From Prevotella sp. UBA6994 (GTDB taxonomy: Bacteria > Bacteroidota > Bacteroidia > Bacteroidales > Bacteroidaceae): DNA of 64,000 bases. The notes under the pieces are model-generated. The model saw nothing but the letters and a program-made list of their open reading frames with translations, was not told the DNA's origin and made no database searches. Below are positions 19,525 to 29,392 of this stretch, one piece after another; the first letter of the stretch is position 1, and the number at the start of each line of letters is the position of its first letter. The stretch lies in assembly GCA_002449845.1 (NCBI GenBank), contig DJXW01000026.1, positions 59,502 through 123,501 on the forward strand, in the 5' to 3' direction. Both the position numbers and the translations under genes were made by a program.

Positions 19525-21303
19525 ATGATACGAAATATTTTCAAGGCTTTTGCAGTCTTTGCCTTATTGATAGCATCGTCATCGTGCAGCGATTTCCTTG
19601 ATCAGGAGTCCGACCATGTGATATATGCTGATAAGAGCCATTTAAATAATGCCACCGATACCGTCTATTCTCTGATTGGTATCATGAACAAGATGCAGGC
19701 AATTGCCGACAGAACGATCTTGTTGGGTGAGGTTCGTGGGGATTTGATTGACATCAACGACCACACCTCTTCAGACTTGCGTGATGTGGCTTTGTTCAAT
19801 ATCGGAAGTGAGAATAAGTACAATAACCCACGTGATTATTATGCCATCATCAATAATTGCAACTATTTCATCGCCAAGGCAGATACTGCCCTGAAGAACA
19901 ATCGTAACGAGTTGATCTTCATGAAGGAATACGCTGCTGTGAAGGCTTTCCGTGCTTGGACTTATCTCCAACTCGCCCTCAATTACGGACAGGTTCCTTT
20001 CTTCACCGAGCCTATCCTTACCAAGGCTGCGGCTGATTATGATTATCCTAAGAAGAACATCCAGGATATCTGCCAGTTCTTCATCAACGACATCGCCCCG
20101 TTTGCCGATATTGAGACACCAAGTTACGGAACGATTAGAAGCAACGATTCTAAGTTGTTCTACTTCCCCATTTATGTCCTTTTAGGCGACTTGAATCTTT
20201 GGGCTGGTAATTACAAGGAGGCTGCACTCAACTATTACAATTACATCTCTAAGCGCAATGGTACAAATTCGGCTTATCCCATCGGTACGAATGGTGTGAG
20301 ATGGTCAAAGACCGATTCTCATTGGAGAAGCTTGTCTGATGGCTGGTCTCTCAATTACTTTAGGGTAGAAAGTAATAGTAGAAATGCTGAATTGATTACG
20401 ATGATTCCTGGCGACTCTATTCCTTCTGAGGGTAACTATAGTGAGTTGCGCAATCTGTTCAACAGTACAGAGGCTAACGAATATCAAGTTTCCTTGAAGC
20501 CTTCACAGAGCATTATCGATTTGTCTGCTGCTCAGGTTTATTGTCATCTTTCTTCGGGAAATGATGTGGTTTATGCACCCAAGGGATTGTCTGATAATAG
20601 AACGGGCGATTTGAGACTGTCCTCAGTCTGGTCTTCTTACGATAATGTGAGCGTTAGCATTAATGGTTCTATACGTGAAATCACCGATTACTCCAGTCTT
20701 TATAAGTACAGTACGCGTAATGTTCACATCTATCGTCGTACGATGGTTTACTTGCGCATGGCAGAGGCGCTCAACCGTGCCGGCTATCCACGTTTCGCCT
20801 TCGAGATCTTGAAGAACGGTGTCAACAATAGTTCCATTGAGGCAAACGTGATACCTTATTACACGGCTGACAGCACGTGGATTCGTCAGTTCAACTTCCC
20901 CAACAACGATTACGTTTTGGAATCAAGAAGTGGGCAACAGAGCGAAAACACAATGGGTATTCACAGCCACGGTTCGGGCTATACGTTCCTCAACGATTAT
21001 TACGTGATGCCTGACGATACGCTGATTACCGATTCTCTGATGCGTCGTGATTATCAAATCGAGAAAGTGGAAGACTTAATCATGGATGAAGAGGCTCTCG
21101 AATTTGCGTTTGAAGGACATCGCTTCTACGACTTGATGCGTATTGCCTTGCGCAGAAACGATCCCTCTTATCTCGCCAATCGTGTTTACCGACGTAGAGG
21201 TGCTGCCCAAGAAAGCGTGATGAAAGGATTAATCCAACGTGACTTGAATGACACTCGCAGTTGGTATCTCAATTGGAACAATAAGATAGGCTTAGGTTAC
21301 TAA
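19525..21303 (+). CDS. SusD-like/RagB nutrient-binding lipoprotein (pair 2)
   Basis: 592 residues. Signal peptide with SSC lipobox followed by SDFLDQES. The C-terminal SusD signature is present as EEALEFAFEGHRFYDLMRIALR. TPR-like helices in the middle (EYAAVKAFRAWTYLQLALNYGQVPFFTEP) are typical. It ends the first transcription block, being followed by a strong terminator hairpin at 21324-21363. Confidence 0.92.
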   Translation: MIRNIFKAFAVFALLIASSSCSDFLDQESDHVIYADKSHLNNATDTVYSLIGIMNKMQAIADRTILLGEVRGDLIDINDHTSSDLRDVALFNIGSENKYNNPRDYYAIINNCNYFIAKADTALKNNRNELIFMKEYAAVKAFRAWTYLQLALNYGQVPFFTEPILTKAAADYDYPKKNIQDICQFFINDIAPFADIETPSYGTIRSNDSKLFYFPIYVLLGDLNLWAGNYKEAALNYYNYISKRNGTNSAYPIGTNGVRWSKTDSHWRSLSDGWSLNYFRVESNSRNAELITMIPGDSIPSEGNYSELRNLFNSTEANEYQVSLKPSQSIIDLSAAQVYCHLSSGNDVVYAPKGLSDNRTGDLRLSSVWSSYDNVSVSINGSIREITDYSSLYKYSTRNVHIYRRTMVYLRMAEALNRAGYPRFAFEILKNGVNNSSIEANVIPYYTADSTWIRQFNFPNNDYVLESRSGQQSENTMGIHSHGSGYTFLNDYYVMPDDTLITDSLMRRDYQIEKVEDLIMDEEALEFAFEGHRFYDLMRIALRRNDPSYLANRVYRRRGAAQESVMKGLIQRDLNDTRSWYLNWNNKIGLGY

Positions 21304-21323
21304 TCGCGATATAATAAGGTAGG

Positions 21324-21363
21324 ACACGGATTATACGGAATATCACAACCGTGTAGTCCGTGT
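21324..21363 (+). terminator. Intrinsic terminator after the second SusD gene
   Basis: A 15-bp stem (21324-21338 with 21349-21363) with two G.U pairs and a 10-base loop, followed by TTCTTTT. Confidence 0.8.
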
Positions 21364-21406
21364 TTCTTTTATTTGTTCTTCACCTCTTATCAAACCATAA
21401 CTTAAC

Positions 21407-22714
21407 ATGAAAAGAAATACGATCATTGTCCTTTTGCTTGCTTTTTCATTTTCCTTGAATGCTCAAAAAAAGGTGTTTATCCCTGAAGACTTGAAATCAA
21501 TGGACTTAAACGACCCTGAAAGCAAGTGGTGTTTCAAACGTTCCGTGGAGACGGAAAACCTGATCTTTTTTTGGGAGAAGGGATTTGGCGACGACTTGAA
21601 CAATCCGCCTATGCTGGAAGGCAAGCCCATGCGTTTCAATCTCGACAATCTCAAGTATCGTGTAGAGAGCTTCTATCGCTTCTTTCGTGATTCCTTGAAA
21701 TTCTCGTTGCCTGGGTCTAAGGCAGACCGCTATAAGATGATGGTCATGATTAATTATTCTCTCGACGGTACTGCCTACGGTGGCACGTATGATAATTTTA
21801 TCGGTGCGCTATGGGTGGCTCCCAATCGTATTCAAGACCAAAAACTCAATTGCCTGGCACATGAGTTAGGACACAGCTTCCAACTCCAGATTCCTGCCGA
21901 TAGCGTAGGCGATGCGTGGGGTGGCTCAGGCTTTTTTGAAATGACCTCACAGTGGATGCTCTGGCAGGTGAATCCTGATTGGGTGAAAGACGAACAATAT
22001 CATTTCGATGCGTTCCGCAAACTCACCCACAAGGCTTTTCTCCACATGGAAAACATTTACCATTCTCCTTACGTCATCGAGTGGTGGAGTGAGTTGCGGG
22101 GGAAAACGTCTATTGCCGAACTTTACAGAAAGGGCAAGAAGGGTGAAGACCCTGTCATCACCTACAAGCAAATATTCAATTTGTCGCAGTCTCAGTTTTG
22201 CGACGAGATGTTCGCAGGGTATCAGCATCTTGTCAATTTCGATTTCTCTCATGCCCGTAGCGAGACGCGCCCATACGCATGTACGTTCTCAACGCCTATG
22301 AATCTTCGTGGCAAGAATACGTATTATCCATCTAATCAGTTCGCACCCGAAAATTATGGTTTCAATGCCATTAAGTTGTCCGTTCCTCAAGCAGGCAAGA
22401 CGGTTACCGTGCGCTTTCAGGGTTTGCCCAATGCTGATGGCTATCACGTCATTCATCCAGAGAAAGCAGGGTGGAGGTATGGCTTCGTCGGTGTGACCAA
22501 AGACGATAAAACCATTTATGGTGAAGTTTGCCGTGATGCGAAGGGCAAAGTCAAGTTCAAGGCTCCCCAACAACCATTAAAAGCCTTGTATTTCATCGTG
22601 ATGGGTGCGCCCACCGAACATTGGATGAATCCCATGTCATGGGGCAACGACAATCAACCTGATGCCCAATGGCCTTATCAAATACAACTGAAAGGGGCTA
22701 CGGTTATCCCATAA
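21407..22714 (+). CDS. Exported putative zinc metallopeptidase-like protein (DUF6055 type)
   Basis: 435 residues with a signal peptide (LLLAFSFSLNAQ). A zinc-binding HELGH motif at His152-Glu153-His156 sits in CLAHELGHSFQLQ; Glu about 183 in GFFEMTSQ is a possible third ligand. This fits my memory of DUF6055, a family with metallopeptidase-like features. The C-terminal third resembles a beta domain. It lies between a terminator and the HTCS gene, 9 bp upstream of the latter, so those two are likely one transcript. In context it may cleave the surface substrate into pieces taken up by the SusCD pairs; protease activity is inferred. Confidence 0.65.
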   Translation: MKRNTIIVLLLAFSFSLNAQKKVFIPEDLKSMDLNDPESKWCFKRSVETENLIFFWEKGFGDDLNNPPMLEGKPMRFNLDNLKYRVESFYRFFRDSLKFSLPGSKADRYKMMVMINYSLDGTAYGGTYDNFIGALWVAPNRIQDQKLNCLAHELGHSFQLQIPADSVGDAWGGSGFFEMTSQWMLWQVNPDWVKDEQYHFDAFRKLTHKAFLHMENIYHSPYVIEWWSELRGKTSIAELYRKGKKGEDPVITYKQIFNLSQSQFCDEMFAGYQHLVNFDFSHARSETRPYACTFSTPMNLRGKNTYYPSNQFAPENYGFNAIKLSVPQAGKTVTVRFQGLPNADGYHVIHPEKAGWRYGFVGVTKDDKTIYGEVCRDAKGKVKFKAPQQPLKALYFIVMGAPTEHWMNPMSWGNDNQPDAQWPYQIQLKGATVIP

Positions 22715-22723
22715 CTGATTGAT

Positions 22724-25700
22724 ATGAAGCGTACTATCTTGTTTCTGAATTTCTTTGTTGCCATGTTGGTGTCTTCTCTTGCCACTAACCTGCCTACCGC
22801 ACCCTTTCGCAATATCACCGTAGAGGATGGCTTGCTTGCCAATGGCGTGAGAAACATCGTACAAGACCATTATGGCTTCATTTGGTTTGGTACCGACAAT
22901 GGATTGTGCCGCTACGACGGTACTCACATCCAGCCTTTCCGCATCATGGAGAATGGGGCTAATCAGTTTATTTCTGCCCTTCTCGCTGATACCGATGGAC
23001 TGTATGTCGGTACAGACAATGGTGTTTTCTTTTTTCATTTCCAATCTGAGAAGTTCCAGCGCATTGCCGCAGACATCCGTAACACGGTCCGTGCATTCTC
23101 TCTCGACAAAGATGGAAATGTGTGGATTTCCATGAATGGGCATTCTGTGTTCCGGTACAATCCCAAAAACAAGCAGCTCAAGAAATACTCGGTCTTCGCC
23201 AATGATTCTTCTTCCTCTGTTTCCATGACCATTGTTTATGCTGATGCGCAAAACCGTATCTGGGCTGTCGGGGGGAGTGGCGAATGGGTGATGTGTCAGC
23301 TCAATAAGGCGAAAGACCTCTTTGAGCCTGTCCGCTTAAAATCTTCTTCGCCTGACCTCGGTGCTTACACCATGTTGCAAACCAAGGATGGCTCGTTGTG
23401 GTTAGGTACGTGGAACAATGGCTTGGTTCGTATCAACGACGATTTTACCATTTCGCAGGTCATCAATCCTCTCATTACTGGGGTGGGCAATCATATCCAT
23501 TGCCTGTATGAGTGGTCGCCTACGCAATTGCTCATAGGTTGCGATGGTGGCTTGATTTGTTTCAATCCTCAGGATGGTTCATGGAAGATGGTTTCCTACA
23601 ATCGCTCTGCTCCTTCCTCCATCAGCAATCGGTTTGTCTATACGGTGATGGGCGACCATGAGGGCGGACTTTGGTACGGTACGTTCTATGGTGGCGTCAA
23701 TTATCTTTCTCCCGTTGCCGACCGTTTCGAGGCTTATTCGGCTGGTAATGGTTTGCATAATGGCTTGCATGGCAATGTCATTTCTCGATTCTGCGAAGAT
23801 AATGCCGGACATGTATGGGTCGCGTCTGACGATGGCGGATTGAGTTGTTTCAGACAGTCTGACCGTCAGTTCGTGGATTTTCCTCATAGCGATGTGCTCT
23901 CTAAATATAATATCCATGCCTTGTGCGTGGATGGTGATTACCTGTGGATAGGTACTTATTCCGACGGTATCATCCAACTGAATGTGCGCTCTGGCAAGAT
24001 GCGTCATTATGATATGGAAAACGAGATTGCCAGCCCCAGCGCATACGCTCTCTTCATGGACAGCAGTCGTACGTTGTGGGTGGGTACGATGGATGCTATC
24101 TATCGTTATGATGCTGCTAAAGACAAGTTCGTGTTTATCCATAAGACTGGTGCCTTGGTCATCGACATCGACCAGGATGCGCATGGCGACATCTGGGCTT
24201 CCACTCATGGGAAGGGCATCTTCTGTTATCGTCCTTCCACGGGTAAGAAATGGTTCCATCAGTTGCCTTGTAATCAGGTGGAGTGTTTGTACATTGACAG
24301 CCATCAGAAGATTTGGGTTGCCACTACTGATGGGCTTTATGCTTATCAGTCTAAGAAGTTTCTACCTGTTCCGTTGGATATTCCCACTACCGACTTCTGC
24401 GCCATCATCGAAGAGGGTGGGGCATTGTGGTTATCTACGACGAAGGGACTGGTACGTTATGTTCCTGGCGAGCCTGTTCAGTTGTATAATTGTCAGGATG
24501 GATTGGTGAGCGAACAGTTCCAACCTAATTCCGTGCTCAAGACGTCCGATGGCAAACTCTTCTTCGGTACCGTGCGCGGATTCAATGCTTTCTATCCTTA
24601 TCAGATTCATGTCAATCAGTCTGAACCTTCCGTCTTTATCACGGGATTGAAGTTGTATAACAAGACGATTGAGGTGGGCTCTGATGTTCTCCCAGAGGCT
24701 TTGCACCATATCCCGCAAGTAGATTTGTCTTATCAGGACGATATGTTCAGCTTGTCGTTTGCTGCCCTCAGTTATTGCTCTCCTGAGAAAAATCAGTATG
24801 CTTATCTCTTGGAGGGATTCGACAAGGATTGGAATTATGTCGGCGCTCGTCATGAGGCTACTTACACCAATATCCCATCCGGCACTTACACGTTTCGTGT
24901 GAAAGCTACCAATAATGATGGTATCTGGAGTAGTCGTGATGCTACGCTCAAGATAGTGGTTCATCCTCCTTTCTGGCTTACGTTGCCTGCTAAGATCATC
25001 TATCTTCTTTTGGCTCTTGCTGCCATCTGGCTCTATACTCAGTTCAGGTTGCGTAAGGCTGAACGTCGGCACCAGCTCGAATTGGTTCGGCTCAACGAGA
25101 AGAAGGAGGCTGAGGTGCGTGATGCGCGTCTGAGATTCTTCACCATGATTGCTCATGAGATACGTACTCCCGTCTCGCTCATCATCGGACCGTTGGAGAA
25201 GGTGAAGCAGTCGTTCACCCAACATGAGTTGTCTAACGACTTGGAGGTGGTGGATAGAAATGCTCACCGTTTGTTAGAGCTGGTCAATCAGTTGCTGGAT
25301 TTCAATAAGGTGCAGCAAGCCGACCTCCAGTTGCATTTCAGCTTGCAGAACATGGGACGTTTGTTGAGGGCTGTCACGGATAGGTTCGTGCCTACGTTGC
25401 AACAGAAGAATGCGGTCTTGCAAGTCAATGAACCTCCTGCTGATTTTACGGCTGTGGTGGATGAGGAAGCCATTACCAAGGTGATAAGCAATCTCATGAC
25501 CAATGCCACCAAGTACACCAAAGACCAGGTGTGTGTCAGTTGTGTGGTCGATGCTGACCATCAGCATTTCCATATCATCGTAGAAGACAATGGAATGGGG
25601 GTGAGTGCCGCAGAACAGAAAAAGATATTCAATCCTTTCTATCAGTCGCGCGACAACAAGCCTGGCACGGGCATTGGATTGAGCATCGTCAAAAACATCG

Positions 25701-26647
25701 TTGACCTTCATCACGGCACGGTTCGTGTGGAATCTCAAGAGGGTAGGGGAGCCAAGTTCATCGTCTCCTTGCCCGTTCATCAGAAGGATGTGGAGATTGT
25801 GCAAGAACCTGCTAAAAACGATGTGGCTTCTGATGTGGCAATGGTGCAGAATGATGATGCCGTTGGCGACACGTCTTCCGTCAATGCTCAACGTCCCGAA
25901 GTGTTAATCGTGGAAGACAATGAGGATATGTTGCATTTCCTCTCCAATCATTTCAAAAAAGAATATACCGTGCTTACCGCTCAGAATGGTGTGCAAGGTC
26001 TCAAGCAATTGAAGACACATTCCGTCACCTTGATAGTGAGCGATTGGATGATGCCTGAGATGGATGGTGCAGAGTTCTGCAAGCAGGTAAGGGCTGACCA
26101 ATCCATCAGTCACCTGCCTATCATCTTGCTCACGGCAAAGACTGACAGCGACTCTAAGGCTCTGGGTATGGATGTGGGGGCTGATGCTTATATAGAAAAG
26201 CCTTTCTCCATGAAACACTTAGAGGCTACCATCCGTAATCTCATGGAGATGCGCAGGTTGTTGTTGGCTAAGTTCTCTCAAAACTCGTCGGAGAAGATCA
26301 CCCAAATGGCGAAATCGCCTGTGGATAATGTCTTCTTGGTGAAGTTGAATAAGTTGATTGAAGACAATATGTGTAACACCCAACTCTCCGTGCCGTTTAT
26401 TGCCAATGAGATGGGCATCAGCAGAAGTGGGTTGTTTGCCAAGCTGAAGGCGCTCACGGGAGCTACGCCCAACGAGATGATCCAAATCGTCAGGTTGCGC
26501 AAGGCTGCCGAGCTGATGAAGGATGGTGGATATAGAATCAATGAGATATGTTACATGGTGGGATTTAGCAGCCCCTCGTATTTCTCCAAGTGCTTCCAGC
26601 AGCAGTTTGGCATGAAGCCTGGCGAATACGCCAAGAGAGCCCTCTGA
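22724..26647 (+). CDS. Hybrid two-component system regulator (HTCS)
   Basis: 1307 residues with the full HTCS architecture. A signal peptide is followed by two propellers of repeated GFIWFGTDNGLCRYD-type blades (about 30-650), a Y_Y_Y domain (about 665-750) and one membrane span (about 755-775). Then come a HisKA domain with phospho-His about 811 (IAHEIRTP), HATPase_c (DNGMGV, GTGIGLSIVKN), a receiver with phospho-Asp about 1107 (VSDWMMPEMDG), and a C-terminal AraC-type HTH. The periplasmic propeller senses a degradation product and the HTH activates the locus. Most likely target: the SusCD genes upstream. Confidence 0.93.
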   Translation: MKRTILFLNFFVAMLVSSLATNLPTAPFRNITVEDGLLANGVRNIVQDHYGFIWFGTDNGLCRYDGTHIQPFRIMENGANQFISALLADTDGLYVGTDNGVFFFHFQSEKFQRIAADIRNTVRAFSLDKDGNVWISMNGHSVFRYNPKNKQLKKYSVFANDSSSSVSMTIVYADAQNRIWAVGGSGEWVMCQLNKAKDLFEPVRLKSSSPDLGAYTMLQTKDGSLWLGTWNNGLVRINDDFTISQVINPLITGVGNHIHCLYEWSPTQLLIGCDGGLICFNPQDGSWKMVSYNRSAPSSISNRFVYTVMGDHEGGLWYGTFYGGVNYLSPVADRFEAYSAGNGLHNGLHGNVISRFCEDNAGHVWVASDDGGLSCFRQSDRQFVDFPHSDVLSKYNIHALCVDGDYLWIGTYSDGIIQLNVRSGKMRHYDMENEIASPSAYALFMDSSRTLWVGTMDAIYRYDAAKDKFVFIHKTGALVIDIDQDAHGDIWASTHGKGIFCYRPSTGKKWFHQLPCNQVECLYIDSHQKIWVATTDGLYAYQSKKFLPVPLDIPTTDFCAIIEEGGALWLSTTKGLVRYVPGEPVQLYNCQDGLVSEQFQPNSVLKTSDGKLFFGTVRGFNAFYPYQIHVNQSEPSVFITGLKLYNKTIEVGSDVLPEALHHIPQVDLSYQDDMFSLSFAALSYCSPEKNQYAYLLEGFDKDWNYVGARHEATYTNIPSGTYTFRVKATNNDGIWSSRDATLKIVVHPPFWLTLPAKIIYLLLALAAIWLYTQFRLRKAERRHQLELVRLNEKKEAEVRDARLRFFTMIAHEIRTPVSLIIGPLEKVKQSFTQHELSNDLEVVDRNAHRLLELVNQLLDFNKVQQADLQLHFSLQNMGRLLRAVTDRFVPTLQQKNAVLQVNEPPADFTAVVDEEAITKVISNLMTNATKYTKDQVCVSCVVDADHQHFHIIVEDNGMGVSAAEQKKIFNPFYQSRDNKPGTGIGLSIVKNIVDLHHGTVRVESQEGRGAKFIVSLPVHQKDVEIVQEPAKNDVASDVAMVQNDDAVGDTSSVNAQRPEVLIVEDNEDMLHFLSNHFKKEYTVLTAQNGVQGLKQLKTHSVTLIVSDWMMPEMDGAEFCKQVRADQSISHLPIILLTAKTDSDSKALGMDVGADAYIEKPFSMKHLEATIRNLMEMRRLLLAKFSQNSSEKITQMAKSPVDNVFLVKLNKLIEDNMCNTQLSVPFIANEMGISRSGLFAKLKALTGATPNEMIQIVRLRKAAELMKDGGYRINEICYMVGFSSPSYFSKCFQQQFGMKPGEYAKRAL

Positions 26648-26650
26648 TTT

Positions 26651-26746
26651 CTCCGAGTCCTCCGAGCTCTCTGAGTTCTCCGAGTTCTCTGAGCCCTCCG
26701 AGCTCTCCGAGTTCTCTGAGTTCTCTGAGTCCTCCGAGCCCTCCGA
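26651..26746. repeat. 9-bp tandem repeat (about 10.7 copies)
   Basis: The unit is CTCYGAGYY, repeated ten full times plus a 6-base partial, starting three bases after the HTCS stop and ending about 25 bp before the S9 peptidase ATG. Copies vary only by C/T changes. It occupies nearly the whole gap between the two genes. Uniform 9-bp phasing marks it as a slippage-prone minisatellite. Confidence 0.9.
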
Positions 26747-26771
26747 TAAAAAAATCAATAACACTAACAAT

Positions 26772-29141
26772 ATGAAAAAAATCTTTTTATTAATTTTCTC
26801 AATCTCTGCCTTGCCCCTCTTCTCCCAAGGCACCCTGCAAGATTACAAACGTGCCTATTCCTTGTACGATAAGTTCAAGTCAGACAATGTCTATCATTGG
26901 GCTCAAGACATCCAATGGCACGATTCCACCCACGTGTTTCACTATTCCATCCAAACCTCTGAAGGAAAGAGATTCGTCACCTTCGATGCCGACAAGTTGG
27001 AAAAAAAGGTTTTCCAATCTGAAAAAGAGATGCGTGAGTCTCTCGCCCCAAAACCTGAAAATGGCAGAAACCAGCGCTTCGACCGTCAGCGCCGTGGCGA
27101 TATGGCACAGAGTAATTCTCCCTTCCGTCAGAAACAACGTCATTGGATGGAGGTGGACGAGGAGAATGAACCGCGTTTGATTACCTCTCCCAATGGCAAG
27201 TGGGATGCTTATATCGAAGGGTATAATGTGGTGCTGCACCAGGTGGGTAAGCCCTATTCTCAAAAACGGGTCATCACGCAAGATGGTACCATCGGCAATT
27301 ATTATTCCAATCGCATCTATTGGTCGCCCGACAGCAGGAAGATTTTCGTCTGCAAGCGCAGAGCCGTTGAGAAACGTTTTGCTTATTATGTGGAGTCGTC
27401 TCCACAAGACCAACTCCAACCCATTCTCCACAAGCAGGAATATGCCAAGCCTGGCGATGAGCTGCCGCAGTTCGTGCCTTGTATCTTCGATTGCATTGGT
27501 CCAGACACGTTGATGAATGCCTCCATCCGTTCTCTCGTTGCCGATACCGCTCTCTGCCCCAATCAGTATAGCCTTGATTGGTTCAGGTGGAGCGATGACA
27601 GTCGTGAGGTGACGATGGAGTACAATCAGCGTGGACACAAGGTGTATCGCCTCTTGGCAATGAGTGCTGAAACGGGCAAGATGCGCACTCTGATTGAAGA
27701 ACGCTCAGACAAGTTTGTCAACTATAATCGCCTGTGGAGGCAATGGATTAATTTGGATGGTGGAAGGATGAATGATGAAGGACGAAGTAGTGCGGCAATG
27801 CCGCAGGTAGAAAGTGCAGATGAAAGAAGTACTTCCCCCCTCCAACCTTCTTCCTCGCCGACAGGCGAAAAACTTCGTAATTCCTCCATCCTCCTTCCTC
27901 CTTCCCAATCTCTTCTTTGGATCAGTGAGCGAGACAATTGGAATCATATTTATCTATATGATATGTCAAACCAACCCACCTCCAAGAAGAAAAAACGTAA
28001 CCTCAGTGCCGACGGGGCTTTCCAAATCACCAAGGGCAACTGGTGTGTGCGCGAGGTGATACGGGTTGATACCGACGAGAAGCGTATCTACTTCACCGCG
28101 TGTGGCGTGAATCCCGATGAAGACCCATACCTCATTCATTACTACAGTATCAAGATGGACGGTACCGACATGAGGTCGCTCACACCTGAAGCTGGCAACC
28201 ATCGTGCGCATTTCTCTTGCGACTGGAAGTATCTCGTTGACACCTATTCCTTGGTCGACCGTGCCCCCGTTACTGTCTTGCGCCGTGTGAGCGATGGCTC
28301 TGTCGTTCAACAGTTAGAGTGTGCCGACCTCTCCAAGATAGAAAGCAATGGATGGGTGGCTCCAGAGGTGTTCACCGCTCCAGGACGTGACGGTGTCACT
28401 CCTATGTGGGGCATCATCCAGCGTCCTACCAACTTCGACCCTTCCAAGCGTTATCCCATCATCGAATATATCTATGCCGGACCTGGCGATGCTTATACAC
28501 CCAAGTCTTTCAATCCTTACAACTGGAACATGACGGCTTTGGCAGAACTGGGCTTTATCGTCGTGCAACTCGATGGTATGGGTACGTCGTGGAGAGGTAA
28601 GCAGTTTGAGGAAGTATGCTATAAGAACTTGAAAGATGCAGGGTTCCCCGACCGCATGGCGTGGATCAAGGCTGCTGCTGCCAAGTATCCGTATATGGAT
28701 GCTGATCGTGTTGGTATCTTTGGCGCATCGGCTGGTGGTCAGGAATCCACTACAGCCGTTCTCCTGCATGGAGATTTCTATAAGGCTGCCTATTCATCCT
28801 GTGGCTGCCACGACAACAGGATGGATAAGATATGGTGGAACGAGCAGTGGATGGGCTACCCCGTAGATTCCTCGTATGTGGAATCGAGCAATGTATATCA
28901 TGCCGCTAAGTTGGAACGTCCGCTGATGTTGGTGGTGGGAGAGCTCGATGACAACGTAGATCCTGCCAGTACCATGCAGGTGGTAGATGCTCTCATCCGT
29001 GCCAACAAAGATTTTGAACTCGTTGTCCTCCCTGGTGTTCATCACACGATGGGTGAACGTTTTGGCGAACATAAACGCTATGACTTCTTCGTGAAAAACC
29101 TCTTGAATGTGCAACCTCCCAAATGGAATGAGTTGAAGTGA
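26772..29141 (+). CDS. Secreted dipeptidyl peptidase IV-like S9 peptidase
   Basis: 789 residues with signal peptide (IFSISALPLFSQG). An N-terminal DPP-IV propeller is followed by an alpha/beta-hydrolase domain with nucleophile Ser653 (FGASAGGQ), Asp about 726-727 (GELDDN) and His757/758 (GVHHTMG). Such enzymes remove dipeptides from peptide N termini in the periplasm. About 50 residues at 329-378 (between LWRQWINLDGGR and LLWISERDNWNH) are low in hydrophobic residues and interrupt the propeller; their DNA looks like an inserted hairpin repeat (separate entry). Placement after the HTCS suggests peptide processing belongs to the same nutrient locus. Confidence 0.88.
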   Translation: MKKIFLLIFSISALPLFSQGTLQDYKRAYSLYDKFKSDNVYHWAQDIQWHDSTHVFHYSIQTSEGKRFVTFDADKLEKKVFQSEKEMRESLAPKPENGRNQRFDRQRRGDMAQSNSPFRQKQRHWMEVDEENEPRLITSPNGKWDAYIEGYNVVLHQVGKPYSQKRVITQDGTIGNYYSNRIYWSPDSRKIFVCKRRAVEKRFAYYVESSPQDQLQPILHKQEYAKPGDELPQFVPCIFDCIGPDTLMNASIRSLVADTALCPNQYSLDWFRWSDDSREVTMEYNQRGHKVYRLLAMSAETGKMRTLIEERSDKFVNYNRLWRQWINLDGGRMNDEGRSSAAMPQVESADERSTSPLQPSSSPTGEKLRNSSILLPPSQSLLWISERDNWNHIYLYDMSNQPTSKKKKRNLSADGAFQITKGNWCVREVIRVDTDEKRIYFTACGVNPDEDPYLIHYYSIKMDGTDMRSLTPEAGNHRAHFSCDWKYLVDTYSLVDRAPVTVLRRVSDGSVVQQLECADLSKIESNGWVAPEVFTAPGRDGVTPMWGIIQRPTNFDPSKRYPIIEYIYAGPGDAYTPKSFNPYNWNMTALAELGFIVVQLDGMGTSWRGKQFEEVCYKNLKDAGFPDRMAWIKAAAAKYPYMDADRVGIFGASAGGQESTTAVLLHGDFYKAAYSSCGCHDNRMDKIWWNEQWMGYPVDSSYVESSNVYHAAKLERPLMLVVGELDDNVDPASTMQVVDALIRANKDFELVVLPGVHHTMGERFGEHKRYDFFVKNLLNVQPPKWNELK
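27757..27906. repeat. In-frame repeat-like insertion inside the S9 peptidase gene
   Basis: The two ends are imperfect inverted complements: purine-rich GGAAGGATGAATGATGAAGG at the left, pyrimidine-rich TCCATCCTCCTTCCTCC at the right. Two internal palindromes, TGCGGCA/TGCCGCA and TCGCC/GGCGA, add hairpins. The stretch is translated in frame and separates conserved parts of the DPP-IV propeller. A MITE- or REP-like origin is inferred from this structure. Confidence 0.55.
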
Positions 29142-29212
29142 TTTCACTACGTGAGGAAATGTCTATTTGAAAAACCTATTGTCAAGAAAAAGTGATAAAA
29201 AGGGCTTAAAAT

Positions 29213-29259
29213 ACGGCATTTTTTTGCACCAACCTTTCCGTCGGTGCAAAAAATGCCGT
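29213..29259 (+). terminator. Intrinsic terminator after the S9 peptidase
   Basis: Arms 29213-29230 and 29243-29259 pair over 17 bp with one bulged T. They contain GGCATTTTTT and its complement, and a T-run follows. The same GGCATTTTTT core appears in the hairpin at 44079-44123. Confidence 0.75.
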
Positions 29260-29392
29260 TTTTTAATGATATTTATAAAGTGTTAGTAATCAATGTGTTG
29301 GTAAATTGCATATTATTTTAGTGAATAAATAGTGTATATCTTTGCTAAAATAAGCGATTTTTTAGCCTCCTAAACATATATTTTTAGCTCTC

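Noticed and set aside
26219..26833. - strand frame rich in SE/SS (EGSEDSENSENSE) over the 9-bp repeat
   Set aside because: It is antisense to the HTCS gene end plus the minisatellite; composition comes only from the repeat.
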